The position numbers were made by a program, and so were the translations under genes. Below the pieces are notes generated by a model. It made no database searches, was not told the origin of the DNA, and saw only the letters and a list, made by a program, of their open reading frames with translations. 64,000 nt of DNA from Isochrysis galbana (Eukaryota; Haptophyta; Isochrysidales; Isochrysidaceae): NCBI GenBank assembly GCA_018136815.1, contig CM030942.1, positions 1,945,171-2,009,170 of the forward strand, written 5' to 3'. Shown here piece by piece: positions 1-10,966 of the stretch. How positions within the stretch are numbered: the first letter of the stretch is position 1; each line of letters begins with the position of its first letter.

Positions 1-140
1 GCAGCAAGGGCAACCCTGGGCGTCTGCTTAATGGCTCATGCAACGACGGAGGAGCCGCTGGACGTGGAGGTCGAGATGTCCCCAGCAGGCACGCGCCGCG
101 AGCGGCAAGATGAGGCCTATCACCTCGCCAGCAACGCAGC

Positions 141-1213
141 GTGCCCCGCGCAGCGTGCCCCGCAAAGCCCTCACCTTGCTCTTGCGCGCCGATGATATCC
201 ACAGGAGCATCCTGGGGCACTCTCCGGCGGCCCGACGCGCTGCTTCGCGCGGCCCGACGGCTACAAGCGGCGGGGTGCACAGCAATCGCAGTGGTCGCGC
301 GGTTTCCAGATGAGGACGTCGACATGTTGGCTGCATATCGAGCAGGCGAGGGTGTCGATTCCATTGGAGGGGCGGAGGCGATCATTTCTCACCTGATCAC
401 CAAAGAGCTGGGCATTCCGTGCGCACACGCGCCCGCGATGCCCGTGTTCGAACTGGAGCCACACGTGGTGAGTGACCTAGAGCGGCACATCTTGATCCAT
501 GTTGCATGCCTGCGAGAAACCGATGACGAGATCTTCTGCGTCTGAGCGGCGATGTTGGGCGCTTCGGATCAGCATCGAGCCTGGCGTTAGGGGACAAGGA
601 ACAGGCGGGGGCTGCGGGGAGGAGGTGGGACGGCGGGAAGCTGTTGAATTCAGGAGGAGTGTCCGATCCATGACTCGTCCCATCACGCAGGCACCGCGTG
701 CATGTGCGGAAGAACTCGGCTTTACTTTCCTTCCGTGCATCTTGGTCAACTTGTCTAGAGCTCCACGTCTGCTTGGTGCGTGCACGTGGGGCTAGCTTGC
801 ATGTTGAGTAATGCGTACTGTCATCGGAAAGCCTTGCCGGCAGTGCTCACCGCATGTGTTTGACAAAGGCTGTGCCATGCTCGCTCTCAGATGGGTCGGA
901 GAGGCCGCAGGCGGATGATATATGGCGGGAGGATTTAGATGCCCTGATCGTGCCTGCTAATGCCTGTGGAGGAGCTGCCGTCCTCGCACTCCTCGAGTCC
1001 CGAACGCTCATTGTGGCCGTAGAGGAGAATACGTGCGAGATGGACGTGCCTCCAGAGGCGGTGGGGGCCCCAGGCCGCATTGTGCGTGTACGATCATACA
1101 TGGAGGCCATCGGCTTGCTTGCGGCCCACCGTGCCGGCGTCAATCCAGCCTGCCTGACGTCAAAGGTCGCACCCATGAGCGACCTCGAGGCTCCGGCAGA
1201 AGAGGCGGCATGA
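141..1213 (+). CDS. DUF3326 family protein, 3' portion (three exons visible)
   Basis: Three exons read through cleanly: about 141-467, 691-775 and 891-1213. Donors are GTGAGT at 468 and GTGCGT at 776; acceptors end CAG at 690 and 890, and the phases fit (0 then 1). The joined protein has the conserved blocks I recognise from DUF3326: AVVARFPDED, GAEAIISHLITKELGIPCAH, AEELGFTFLPC, ALIVPANACGG, VEENTCEM and EAIGLLAAHRAGVNP. The family occurs in cyanobacteria and plastid-bearing eukaryotes; its biochemical role is not established to my knowledge. The N-terminal half lies upstream of the window, so the first visible exon boundary (141 or a later acceptor near 211) is uncertain. The stop is TGA at 1211. 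Family call from recalled motifs; confident on the fold family, not on function. Confidence 0.82.
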
Positions 1214-1837
1214 GATTTCAATGTCGGCAGCCCAACCCCCAACGCCCATCCGTCCTCAATACAGTCATCTCTCTTAGAGATGTGTGGATGATTGATGCGG
1301 AGGGGAGTCGCTCAATAGAGCCAATTATTCTACTGGCATCCTCGTCCGATACATACAGCACGTCATTCACCTCCGGCTCACGTTGCATGGATTTGCTGAA
1401 TAAGAGAGAATAAAATTAAACAAAACATTCTTGAAGGTGTGAATAAGAGAGAATAAGTGCAAGGAGAGTGATGTGTTGTGTACGGTGTTGCTACTGTGGA
1501 CAGCTTGCATTGTGCAGTCTCGGCATTTGATACAAGCCCTGCGAGCGTGTTGCACATTCTATGCAAACGTAGAAATCTCTCACGCCCCTCCCGCCTTCCC
1601 CCACCACCCCAAGCGGTGGCGCGGGTGCTGCGCGAGAGTTGGCGCGAAGAGACAGAGCGCGAGCGCAGAGCTTGCCTGCCATTCGCGGTCCGCGGTTCGC
1701 CGATATGCGCAAACCCTAAGCTTCAGTGTTGAGTGAGATCCCGACGACTACCGACGTGGTTTTAACATTAGCAGCGAATGCATTGTACTACGTACTACCC
1801 TACTAACCTACTAACTACTAAATCTCAACCTACTTTT
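1214..1837. other. Intergenic stretch, no gene seen
   Basis: No supported coding sequence. An AT-rich patch at about 1397-1460 holds a 16-base direct repeat, GAATAAGAGAGAATAA, at about 1399 and 1441, separated by 26 bases. It could be 3' UTR of the preceding gene or repeat debris. Confidence 0.4.
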
Positions 1838-2265
1838 ATAAGTGGGGGACAATGGGGGCCTCGCGCCCCCCTCTCTCCATCGCGGACACCTCCCGGGGTG
1901 GGCCCGTACATTCAACCCCAGCCCCTGTCCTCTGGCAGGGGCAGGGCACTTAGGCACTCATCAATTCAGCCCAGACCCTTCGTGGGCGCGGGCGCCGCGA
2001 GCTGCACTCCGACGCCCGCGCTGGGCCTGCCCTCGAGCTGACTCCCCCCCTGTCCTTGGAAGGTCCTTGGTCGCCAGCCATATACAGGGGACTTCGGGCG
2101 GCTCCCATGACCAGCGAGACGAGCGTGGGAGATGCAGGGGGCAGGGGGGACCAGGGACCAGGGGCTGAGCCCCAGCCTCCAGCCTCCACTGCCTGCCCCC
2201 TGAGCTGCCCTTGCTGGCCCTCTGGGAAAGTCGCGTTCCGTCAAAAGAGGGCCAGGTGATAGTTT
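1838..2265 (+). repeat. Diverged member of the SINE-like repeat family
   Basis: GC-rich block beginning TATAAGTGGGGGACAATGGG and carrying the ordered C-rich motifs of the better copies elsewhere in the window: CCCCCCTCTCTCC near the start, then a GGGGCTGAGCCCCAGCCTCC-like segment, then CCCCTGAGCTG. No terminal duplication could be found. Reading frames across it are repeat artefacts and were not called as genes. Confidence 0.45.
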
Positions 2266-2428
2266 TGTTTTCACTCAGAATGTTATGTTAAAACTCGTCA
2301 CGAAACACCTAGGCATTCCACAACTAGGTTTCAGTCGCTATGGGGGTTGTACTTCCCGCTCAAGAGCGGTCCCCCCCGTTATTTCACTCACTAGTACAAT
2401 CCGCGTCTTCTATGGCAATATCCAATCA

Positions 2429-2930
2429 CTAAGTTTTCATCTTCTTCGTCTTTTTCTCACACCCCTCGTCCTCGATCCTGTTGTCAATGTCGTTCTCAAT
2501 GTCGCTTGGCTGATCCTGGGTGGCGAGGTCCGTGATGCGTGCGAGGACGGCCTTCTGGTCCTCCATCCAGAGTTTGCCAGCTACTCGGCGCACTTGCACC
2601 ATGGGACTCGTTTCACCGTACGCGACCGCCGTGATGTATTCCATGCAGAGGTACGCGACGGCGGCCTCGCCTCCAATGTAGTTAGTCTTTGGGATCTTGT
2701 CGTACTCGTCGGAGTAGTCGCCGACGAGCATGAGTTTTGCCTTGCACCAACGGCCCATGTATGGCTCGATGAGTGCCCACATCGACGGGTAGCGTTCCTT
2801 GGCCAAATCCACAAATCCACGCGGAAGTCTCCACATCCACGGCCCATGCCGGAGGCGGTGACAAGCAGCATCGCCAGGATGGCACCGCTCATGCCCTCCT
2901 CCACTCCTCCATGTGTTCGCAGAACTTGAG
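2429..2930 (-). pseudogene. Unrecognised protein-like ORF fragment
   Basis: A minus-strand open frame from about 2930 down to the stop at 2429 has ordinary, non-repetitive protein composition. It includes segments KERYPSMWALIEPYMGRW, KLMLVGDYSDEYDKIPKTN and GGEAAVAYLCMEYI, with an acidic and lysine-rich tail. The frame runs on into the antisense of the copia integrase beyond 2930, so that part is a shadow. I do not recognise a family. It lies immediately 5' of the truncated copia element, where gag and protease would be expected, but in the opposite orientation. It may be a captured or truncated host exon, or part of another mobile element. Confidence 0.35.
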
Positions 2931-2955
2931 GGCTGGGCTCCGGATCTCCTAGTAG

Positions 2956-3585
2956 GTGCGCGTGATGTTCTCGCGTCTTGCCGCTGTTTACTTTCTAAAA
3001 TCCAAATCCGCGCCGGATGTTCTGCTTGCGGCACAGACATATGTGGGAGATCACAAGTATCTCCTCACGAAAATCTCCGTCCCGGGAGTTGTCGAACAAT
3101 GGCACACTGATAATGGTTCCGAATTTACAGCCTCTACCCTGGATGCCTTCTGTTCTGAACTAGGTATCCGCCGCTCCTTCTCCATAGCCGAGACCCCCCA
3201 GACAAATGGTGTTGCAGAGCGCGCATGGGGCATTCTCCTCCGCTGCATGCGAGTCATGCTTGCTCACGCTGGGAACGATGTCTTCTTCACCACATTATGG
3301 CCTTTTCTAATGTCACAAGCCGTCGCGATTTCCAACTCCCTCCCATCGTTCGCCTTCTCGCCGCCGCAAGTTCCGTGGGAGAGAGCTGATCCGAGCCGTC
3401 CACCCACCCCGCTTTCCCGCTTCCGTGTTATGTTATGTGATTGCTTGGTTCACGTTGACAGCCCTACACCGAAACTCGCCCCCCGCCGCTTCCCTGCTGT
3501 CCACCTCGGATGGGACTCTCGCCGGCGAGGCTTCTTCGTCTACATACCCGCTCTGCGCTTTGCGCCGCATCACCACCTCCGTTGA
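2956..3585 (+). pseudogene. copia integrase core fragment
   Basis: The frame carries integrase-core blocks typical of copia: WHTDNGSEFTA (second catalytic Asp region), FSIAETPQTNGVAERA (catalytic Glu region) and the post-core ALR-type segment ending near FVYIPALR. The first catalytic Asp region is missing or unrecognisable because the element is truncated upstream. The frame ends at 3585 and the linker to the reverse transcriptase continues in other frames with Pro/Ala-rich sequence, indicating frameshifts. Confidence 0.8.
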
Positions 3586-3794
3586 TGTTTGTTTCGAGGA
3601 GCAGTCTTTCACGTCTTTCGGTGGTGTCGCCCGTCGCTCGGCACTGCTAACAGATCCCCCCCTTGTCCGACGTGCTTCCGATGCCGCGGCCCTCCCCGTC
3701 CCCGTTCGCCGCCTCTCGCTGCATGAGCGTGCCCCACCGCCGATCCAGCCGCCAAATCCCGTTGCCCCGCCGCCTCCTCCGAGTGTCTCGCTGA

Positions 3795-5357
3795 ATGCGA
3801 CCGCTCCGGTCGTGGGGGAGTCGGCCACCACATCCATGCCCATGCATGTGCATCCTCACATTGTTCAAGCCCTCATGGCAGCCACCCCAACCGGGCCTAT
3901 CCCCGAGCCGCGAACATACCAAGAGGCTGTGGACGACCCAATCTACGGGGAGAAGTGGCGTGAAGCCAGCCATGCGGGAAGACGTGCGTGGCAAGTATGA
4001 AACAAACAAGGCATGGAAGCTGGTCAAACAACATGAGATACCAAAAGGGAGAAAACCCATGAAGGGAAAATGGGTCTATAAGGTGAAATACAACGCGGAT
4101 GGCTCCGTGGAAAGATTCAAGGCGAGATGGGTGGCATGCGGCTACAGCCAAGTCCCTGGAGTTGATTTCACTGAAACGTTTTGTGGCACACTCAGGCATG
4201 AAAGCTCCAGAATATTCCTTGCGTTAACCAATGAAGCTGATGATGACCTATTCGAGATTGACACAGTTAAAGCTTTCTCCTCGGCCGACATGGACGGAAA
4301 CCCCCTATATATTGTGCAACCCACCGGCTTTGAAGACCCAGCTTACGCAGCATGCCTTCTCCTTGCACCACTTGAAGGCACAAAGCAAGCGGGATATCAA
4401 TATATGCTCACCAACACCACTACTCTGACCAAGATAGGTTTTGAACAATCTACAGTCGAACCTAACTTCTTCAAGAAAGTACACACAGATGGTGCAATAC
4501 TGTTCCTGGCTCTTTATGTTGACAACATGCTGGTCAGATTCCCGAAAGGCCGGCGAAATTTAGTTAACAAATTCATCGATCAGTACTCGAAACGATTCAA
4601 TGTTAGCATCATTGGAGAGCCCTCTCGATTCTTGGGTTTCGAAATCACACGTGACCGATCGAATCGCATTATGTCCCTTCGACAAACAAAATACATTGAA
4701 GAGATCGCCAATACATTCCTTAGTGAACGTACAAGCAAATGTTTCTCGGTCCCCATTTGCTCTTCGAAGATTGATGAATTTCTCAAAATGACTGGTGCCA
4801 CTTCAGACATTGATAGATCGCGCATGCGATCCAAATCGTACCTCCAACTGGTGGGATCGCTGTTATGGGTAACAATCACCCGTCCAGACGTCTCATTCTA
4901 TGTCTCCTTCCTATGCCAATTTATGCAGGACCCATCACCGCAAAACTATGATGCCGCGCTGGGCATAGTTAGCTATCTTCAACAAACCAAGAATCTTGGG
5001 CTAACGTATGTTGGGACTAAGGCCATGATCGAAGTCTACGCTGACTCATCATGGGGTTCCCTGCCAAAGCCATTTGCCGGATACGTTATTAAGTATGGGG
5101 GAGCCTCGATTTCATACCAGTCTAAGAAACTCAAGCTTGTCGCCCAGTCTTCTGCTGAAGCCGAAACCGCGGTATATGCACTAAGTGCGAAAAATCTTCA
5201 GTTCGTTCTGCATCTGTTTGAATTTCTCGATAATCGACAGCAGCTCCCTATCCACATATTCACAGATAACGCAGCAACTCGCGACTCAATCAAAAATCCC
5301 GGTGTCACGGCTAGAACTCGTCATTATGCTCGCTGGTTGCTGTATGCTAGGTGCTAG
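3795..5357 (+). pseudogene. copia reverse transcriptase and RNase H
   Basis: From about 4060 the frame encodes the copia RT (WVYKVKYNADG, RFKARWVACGYSQ, DFTETF, QPTGFEDP, KQAGYQYM) and then RNase H (YADSSWG, QSSAEAETAVYALS, FTDNAATRDSIKNPG). The active-site motif reads LYVDNM instead of the canonical YVDD, so the second aspartate is replaced by Asn. The nearby DVKTAFL-type block is also disturbed (FEIDTVKAFSS). The frame stops at 5357, and the normal C-terminal tail (MMTADIFTKCLDK) resumes in another frame near 5407. These lesions argue that the enzyme is dead. Confidence 0.88.
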
Positions 5358-5530
5358 GGAACAATTTCTCCATCGGATCTCAGCGCCACACTAGATCTCT
5401 ACATCAATGATGACCGCTGACATATTCACGAAGTGCTTGGACAAAATCACATTCCTGCGCCATCGTTCAAGCCTGCTCAATGACATATCTTGACTTGTGT
5501 ATCCATCGATGTGGCATCGCTGTGGGGGAG

Positions 5531-5650
5531 TGTTTAATCTTAAGTGAGATTTGTTGTAACTGAGTCAGTTCTATTCCCAAGTGTGGGAACGTTCCTCCCT
5601 TTGGTCTCGTCGCACTGTCGCGCAATTGCGCTAACGCTTGTCCATGTCAC
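5531..5650 (+). repeat. Start of the copia 3' LTR
   Basis: The sequence begins TGTTTAATC directly after the polypurine tract. No second LTR is in the window, so the 3' limit cannot be set; the LTR probably runs into the pyrimidine-rich tract that follows. Confidence 0.5.
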
Positions 5651-5754
5651 TGATCTATACCCTACTACTGGGCATTCACGGTCCCACTTATGTGGGAGCG
5701 AAACACCCTCTTTCTCTCTCCCTCCATTTTTGCGCCGACGCTGTCCGTCACCGC

Positions 5755-6125
5755 GCTCCGCTTCTCTCCCTCCCTCCCTCCCTCCCTTCCTCCGTGCCTG
5801 CCTGCCTCCCTCCCTCCCTCCCTCCCTCCCTCCCTCCCTCCCTCTCTCTGTCCACCTCCCTCCACACCCTCTCCGCCCCACCCCCTCCCTCCCTCTCTTC
5901 CTCCCTCGCTCTCTGGTTGCGCTCACTCAGACTCTCTCGCTCTTGCTCTTTCCAACCCTCTCCCGCCCTCCCTCTCTCCATCACGCTCTCTCCATCACGC
6001 TTGTTGTCTGGCTCGGCGCACTCTTTGTTGCTGTCTCCTCCCTCAAGTCGCCAATTCTCCCACTCTCTTGCCTAGCTGACGGCTTCCTCAGTCTTGCCCT
6101 TCCCATCCTCTCTCTCTCCCCGCCG
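5755..6125. repeat. Pyrimidine-rich low-complexity tract (CCCT/CCTC)n
   Basis: Long runs of CCCTCCCTCCCT and CTCTCTCC units on the plus strand. They end about 30 bases before the start of the acyltransferase gene and may form part of its promoter or 5' UTR. Open frames across it on both strands are Ser/Pro/Leu or Gly/Arg/Glu artefacts. Confidence 0.8.
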
Positions 6126-6156
6126 CAGCTGTGGGCGGTGAGGGCAGGGCGAGAGG

Positions 6157-7638
6157 ATGCGGAGCACCGCCCCCGCGCTCTGTATAGGCCTCATCTTGCA
6201 ATTGTGTCGGCCCTCGCTCTCAGCATCTCCACACAGCGCGTGCGACAAGTCACCCGATGCCTGCGGTCCTGTCATCCTCGTACCAGGCGTGATGGGCTCG
6301 CGCTTGCGGCAGCACTCGCGTGTGCCGGGCGCTTTGCAGACCACCTCTACGCACCTCTGGCTTCCCGAGTCACATCGGCTCCTCGCTCGCTCCGCAGTGA
6401 CCTCAGGAGTGCTCGGCGGATACTACCGTGCGTGGGTCCGCTCGCTCAACCCACGCGGGGGTGATCGGTGGGCAATCATTGAGCCTGACCGTGCAAACTG
6501 GGGAGTTAAAGGAGTCGCGTGCATTCTCAAGGCAGGCCGCGAGTGCGTCGCGGCGGCCAAGGTCTTCTGGGACATGGTGGTGCAGCTAGAGAAGGCTGGC
6601 TATCGAGCGGGCAATAACCTATTTGGAGTCCCGTACGACTGGCGCCTGCCACCCACCGAGAACAAGCTTTGCGCTGACCTCGCCACCGTGTTGCATCACA
6701 TCACCAACGCGACTGGGCACCGCAAGGCCCTCCTTGTCGGCCACTCTCTTGGCAACCTGCAGCTCCTACATTGCCTAAACAACGTGTTTGGCCACGAGAC
6801 TCTCTCAAAAATTAAGTCGCTCGTCGCCATCGCTGCGCCGCTGGCTGGGGCGCCTCAGGTGGTCCGTGTGCTCTTCTCTGGGGCCGAGATGGTCTCGCGC
6901 CTCATCATCTCAGACACTGAGACGCGAGACTTCGCACGCCAGATGCCCGCGGCCTACATGCTGCTACCTCACGAGCGCGTCTTTGGGAATGATACAGTGC
7001 TGTCGCTCGGTACGGGAGATACCAAGTCTCGCGAAGACTATCGCGGATCTGCCGCCGAGATTGCAGCTCTGATGCGCAAGATTGAGGCGCACACGGGCAT
7101 CGAGACCTCGGGAATGACGCGCACGTATGCCGAGTCGCTCCGATGGGTGGACTCCTGGGTCGCGCCGCCGGTCCCTGTGGTATGCGTGATTGGGCAGGGT
7201 AAGCCGACGCACGTCTCCTTCGGCTACTGTGAGGGTTGGCCGCGATCGATGCGCGAGGAGCCTTGTGTCCTCAGATTCGAGGATGGGGACACAACAGTGC
7301 CTCTTCGCTCTGCTGAATCCGTTTGCACGGAGTGGCAGCGGCAGAATCGCTGCCTCTCACCTCTTTCTACGGTGGACACCCATCGCTATCGCCTCGAGCG
7401 TTACCGCTCCGAATGTGTCGACATCCAGTACATGCACTGCAAAAGCCACACTATGGAGTCGGAGGGCGAGCCCCGCGGTGGGGATCACTGCACAGAATTC
7501 CACCAACGCATACTCCTGAAGAAACCTATGATCGACATGATCCAGGTCTGCGCTCCCCGCCACGGCTCTAGACTGATGGACCCGCACGATTGCCACTCGC
7601 TGCGACGCACCGGCCTGCTTGAGCAATTCGCCGCCTAG
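6157..7638 (+). CDS. LCAT/PDAT-family acyltransferase or phospholipase
   Basis: Intronless 493-residue protein of the lecithin:cholesterol acyltransferase family, which includes phospholipid:diacylglycerol acyltransferases and phospholipases A1. The N-terminus (CIGLILQLCRPSLSA) looks like a cleavable signal peptide, implying ER or secretory location. PVILVPGVMGSRL is the oxyanion-loop block, FGVPYDWRLPP a family signature, and VGHSLGNLQLL contains the nucleophile Ser197. An acid motif lies in FEDGDTTVPLRS (Asp376 or 378) and the catalytic His is probably His409 in DTHRYRL. Whether it makes triacylglycerol (PDAT) or cleaves phospholipid cannot be told from sequence. Residues 355-440 contain several Cys. 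The start at 6157 is preferred because it yields the signal peptide. Confidence 0.88.
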   Translation: MRSTAPALCIGLILQLCRPSLSASPHSACDKSPDACGPVILVPGVMGSRLRQHSRVPGALQTTSTHLWLPESHRLLARSAVTSGVLGGYYRAWVRSLNPRGGDRWAIIEPDRANWGVKGVACILKAGRECVAAAKVFWDMVVQLEKAGYRAGNNLFGVPYDWRLPPTENKLCADLATVLHHITNATGHRKALLVGHSLGNLQLLHCLNNVFGHETLSKIKSLVAIAAPLAGAPQVVRVLFSGAEMVSRLIISDTETRDFARQMPAAYMLLPHERVFGNDTVLSLGTGDTKSREDYRGSAAEIAALMRKIEAHTGIETSGMTRTYAESLRWVDSWVAPPVPVVCVIGQGKPTHVSFGYCEGWPRSMREEPCVLRFEDGDTTVPLRSAESVCTEWQRQNRCLSPLSTVDTHRYRLERYRSECVDIQYMHCKSHTMESEGEPRGGDHCTEFHQRILLKKPMIDMIQVCAPRHGSRLMDPHDCHSLRRTGLLEQFAA

Positions 7639-7883
7639 TGTTGTGCGCAATGACAACCCTCTTTGCTACCTGTCAATACTCCTCGGTAGTCGCTCTCAAC
7701 CAACCTTGATGCGCTTGAGTTGAGGTTTTCAGCAAGGGCACAACAAGTAGGCACTCGCCAGCTCGTGCTGTCTCGCGCTTGTCGGGGAACGGAAGCTGGC
7801 TCGCTGAAAAAACCTGGCGCTGAGCTCATAGCCCCCTCAACCCACTGTCACAGGCACATGAGCTCTCTGATGTTATCGCATGG

Positions 7884-8819
7884 ATGTACAACTCAGCGGC
7901 TCGCTCCCTGCCCCCCGTTTCGGCAGTGCAGAGCGCACACGCGGAGTGGGAGCGATCGCCGTTGGCCTCGCTCCCTGTGAACCCGAGCGCCAAGGATGCC
8001 CCCGCAGCATTGCTCGCCTCGTGGAAGACGCTCAAGAAACGTGGGTTGTATGAGCAGGCGCTTCGCGGAGCCGACACCATCAAGTCGCACGCTGCAATCG
8101 CCACTGGTGACGTCAAGGCAGATATTCAAGCCACTGTCGAGCAAACGGGGCTGCCGGCGGAGCGAGTGCAGGCTGCGGTTGCGTCAGCACGCGCTACATC
8201 GCAGTCGGCTGTGAGTATCGCCTTACGCACCCTCCGAGATGGGTTGGCGCCGCTGCTCGCCGCAGCCACCGATGCTCGAGGAGCTCTGGATTCCCTAGTG
8301 TCCGCCTGCAACGGCGGTGCTCATGCCACATCCATTGGACAAAACCGGACACCTCACAAGGGTGCACGGAGGGGCAGCGTCGAGATCGAGGGTGGCCCGC
8401 TCGGCGACGATGGTTCCTATGCGGTATCCGAGACACAAGACCACGTCCGCCACCCTCTGTGCCGTTGGGGGGACAGCACTGGGCTTGGCCTACCTGATGG
8501 GTGCTCTGCGTGGGAGGATATTGAGATTTGGAACCTCCAGTATGCGCAGCGCGACAGCTCTGGGAGGGAGGAGCGTCAACGTCAGCGAGAATGGGCATGC
8601 GGACTACACGAGGCACTCAAAGAGTTTCGGGCTCCTCTTGAGCACTTGATCAAGCACCTCGATTGGTGTGAGCTCCATTGGAAGTGGCTTCAAGAGAGGC
8701 TCTCTCGGCTCGAGCCACTGCCCATCAAGGAGCACGTGGGACCTGAGGCCTCAGGGAAGTTCGAGAGCGTGCTCTATTCGGGGCGTGACTTCATCGACAC
8801 CAACACGGGTTGGAGGTAA
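7884..8819 (+). CDS. Hypothetical protein, partly helical
   Basis: A 311-codon open frame with ordinary amino-acid composition. The N-terminal half is Ala-rich and helical (KADIQATVEQTGLPAERVQAAVASA). The C-terminal part is rich in Trp, Glu and Leu (WACGLHEALKEFRAPLEHL, HLDWCELHWKWLQERLS) and ends RDFIDTNTGWR. I recognise no family. The stop overlaps a good donor (GGAG|GTAAGA at about 8815), so the gene may continue by splicing, and the true start could lie in an upstream exon. Same strand as the acyltransferase, 245 bp downstream. Confidence 0.5.
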   Translation: MYNSAARSLPPVSAVQSAHAEWERSPLASLPVNPSAKDAPAALLASWKTLKKRGLYEQALRGADTIKSHAAIATGDVKADIQATVEQTGLPAERVQAAVASARATSQSAVSIALRTLRDGLAPLLAAATDARGALDSLVSACNGGAHATSIGQNRTPHKGARRGSVEIEGGPLGDDGSYAVSETQDHVRHPLCRWGDSTGLGLPDGCSAWEDIEIWNLQYAQRDSSGREERQRQREWACGLHEALKEFRAPLEHLIKHLDWCELHWKWLQERLSRLEPLPIKEHVGPEASGKFESVLYSGRDFIDTNTGWR

Positions 8820-8952
8820 GATGTATTGTCATGCCATTGTGCGTGTGCATGCCTGCCCTCACCACACACGCGTTCACATACCACCCTCTCGGCATGTCCC
8901 ATTGCTCCATGTGATCCATTTGTCATATGTTCCCGCCTACGATCTATCTGAA

Positions 8953-9200
8953 ACAAGCTTAACAAAGTTTATACTTGGTTGCGATGGAGCGCGCCGACGC
9001 GGCTCTCCTCTCCTTTGCCCCCCTCCTCTGAGGGAGCCCCGCTCCAGTCCCCATGCGAGCAGTCGCTGATGAAGCGACCGCGTCCGCCCGGCAAAGGCCG
9101 AGCAGGTGAGCGCGACCTCGGTCGCGCCGCACGGCCCGTGGCTCCGGCCGCACCTGACACAGCAGCCATGCTGGCCCCCACCCATGGGCCATGGGGGACA
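8953..9200 (+). repeat. SINE-like repeat, subfamily B
   Basis: Starts AACAAAGTTTATACTTGGTTG, close to the 5' end of the family described at 55447, then continues with GATGGAGCGCGCCGACG, GAGCAGTCGCTG and CAGCAGCCATGCTG blocks. The same blocks recur in order at 37327-37555. The 3' limit is unclear. Confidence 0.6.
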
Positions 9201-10130
9201 GCAACCTGCAGGCCACAGAGCCTGCGCCTGCATGGCCACACGCCACACATCCACAAGCCACAACCACAAAGCATGCCTGATGGCGTAGAGGCCTCTGCGC
9301 CACCCTGGCGACGGCCGCGCTGCCCCGGGAGGCAGCGCGGTCCGAGACTGGGTGGCCCTTATGGGCACATATTGCATATTGCACACACTCATCATTACGC
9401 TCAGCTACACAAGACAGCCACACCACCTATACATCGAGCAAGCAGCATAGCATAGCATATAGGGCTCGGGCTCCCTTTGAAAGGGAGAAGATGGGCATTC
9501 CACACATACGCACTAGCCGAATCGGAATAGGCTTTCCCGTGGCGCCCGTAGTGGCCTAGCCACTGCTCGAGAATGTCCGGCTCGTCAGACAGGGCAGGGT
9601 CCACGGGAGGAGCAGCGTGCAGCGTGCAGCGTGGCGCTTAGCGTGACGTCGGCTCTCCCGGTTACTATGATCTATGATGGCCCAACTTAGAGGCATGTGG
9701 ACGGAAAGATCGGCGAGAGTTAGAATGTAAACCTTCGAGGGCCATCATAGACGGCCGTCCCTCCCGAGTATTATAGATTATAGCCTTTGCCTCTAAGCAC
9801 AACTCAGCAGGCGCCAACCACTCAGCACTCAGCCACTGAATGTTTTCTTAAACCAGTCAATTACATTGATAATTGTAGTGGCGTTTACCTGTGCTACGAC
9901 ATGTGAGCGGCGACTGGCGACTAAGGATCCGGCATACATCCTCACACAACCCACACGTGCAATATAACACCCGGGGCCACCCGTGCCAACATCCACAAAT
10001 ATGCTATGGGCCAACAAAGCGACGGGCGCGCACACACCGACACGCAAATCCAAACGCCGTCCGTCGGTCACAATCTGCCATGCCAAGCACGGGAAAGACC
10101 AGTCCCCTTGCCGCGATGCGGTCCACAAAC
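9201..10130. other. Intergenic stretch with short inverted repeats
   Basis: No supported gene. TATGATGGCCC near 9673 is inverted as GGGCCATCATA near 9740, and TTAGAGGCA near 9689 pairs with TGCCTCTAA near 9790. This looks like a small decayed inverted-repeat element. The segment next to 10131 is probably the 3' flank of the ribosomal protein gene. Confidence 0.4.
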
Positions 10131-10966
10131 TTACGCAGCAACCAGAGCACGGCGCTGGGCAAGGCGCTTCTTGCTAAGCTTCTTCGCCTTCTTCTCCTCA
10201 CCCTCCTCAGCACCCTTGGCAACAGTGCGATCCTTCTCAGTCAGGATGAGCTCGATGTGGCACGGAGACGACATGTACGGATTGGTGCGACCGTGCGCAC
10301 GGTATGTGCGCCTCCGCTGTTTTTGCGCGCGGTTAACCTGGATGTGGAAAATCTCGAGAGCATCAGTGTCAAGACCCTTCACCTGCATCAAACACCGAGG
10401 GAATGGCTGCATCAGTCCACAACTCCCGACCTCTCCAACGTTGTGGGCATCATGCGCGTCTTGGTCGGGCGTCGTCGTTTGGCGTTCGAATGTTGCCAAT
10501 GTCCAACATCCACCTCGCGCATGCTATGCCCACCAATGGCCTTTCAGTGTGCACCCTTTTTCCCAACGCCTCGGCCAGCCTTTCCGTCTTGAAAGGAAAA
10601 CTGATGCAGGCTGACGGCCGCGTGCGCCGCCACTAAACAAAGAGCTGAATTATTTACCTCCGCGTTGCTCTCAGCATTCTTGAGCAGATGCAGGAGGAAC
10701 TGGCACGACTTCTTCGGCCAGCGGCACTGCGTCGCGCCAGTCATTTTTGCCTGCGCATGGCGGCCAACGCAGCCATTGAAGTAGCGGAAGGGGACGGCCT
10801 GCTTGTGCTCGAGCACATCCTCGAGGTACTTCTTGGCCTTCTTGAGCGGCATGTGACGGATCGCGTCGGCAGTCACGCAGGTGTTCTTGAAGTGGACTCG
10901 CAAGTCAGAGCCCGACGCCTTGCACGACTTGGTGCTGTTTTCCGCATCACGCGAGTACTTGACCAT
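10131..10966 (-). CDS. RPL17: Large-subunit ribosomal protein uL22 (eukaryotic L17)
   Basis: Two exons on the minus strand: 10966-10658 and 10382-10131, giving 186 residues, close to the usual 184. The intron starts GTAAAT after AACGCGGAG and ends TGATGCAG before GTGAAGGG, phase 0. The protein starts [19 protein letters not shown] and contains [62 protein letters not shown] and HIELILTEK, all hallmark uL22 segments, with the basic C-terminal tail. It lines the exit tunnel of the 60S subunit. Divergent with the glycosyltransferase gene at 11505. Internal intron and intact frame point to a functional gene. Confidence 0.95.

Larger units (their letters stand above)
2935..5530 (+). mobile_element. 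Truncated Ty1/copia-type LTR retrotransposon
   Basis: The order integrase, reverse transcriptase, RNase H is that of copia elements. It starts inside the integrase core, so gag, protease and the 5' LTR are absent. The 3' end is well marked: after the pol stop there is a polypurine run at 5522-5530 (GTGGGGGAG), immediately followed by TGTTTAATC, the TG-type start expected for a 3' LTR. Reading frames are broken in at least three places. It is therefore a decayed, non-autonomous copy. Confidence 0.85.

Noticed and set aside
5544-6464. 306-residue Ser/Pro/Leu-rich frame overlapping the acyltransferase start
   Set aside because: It arises from the CCCT microsatellite and continues antisensically or out of frame into a well-supported gene.
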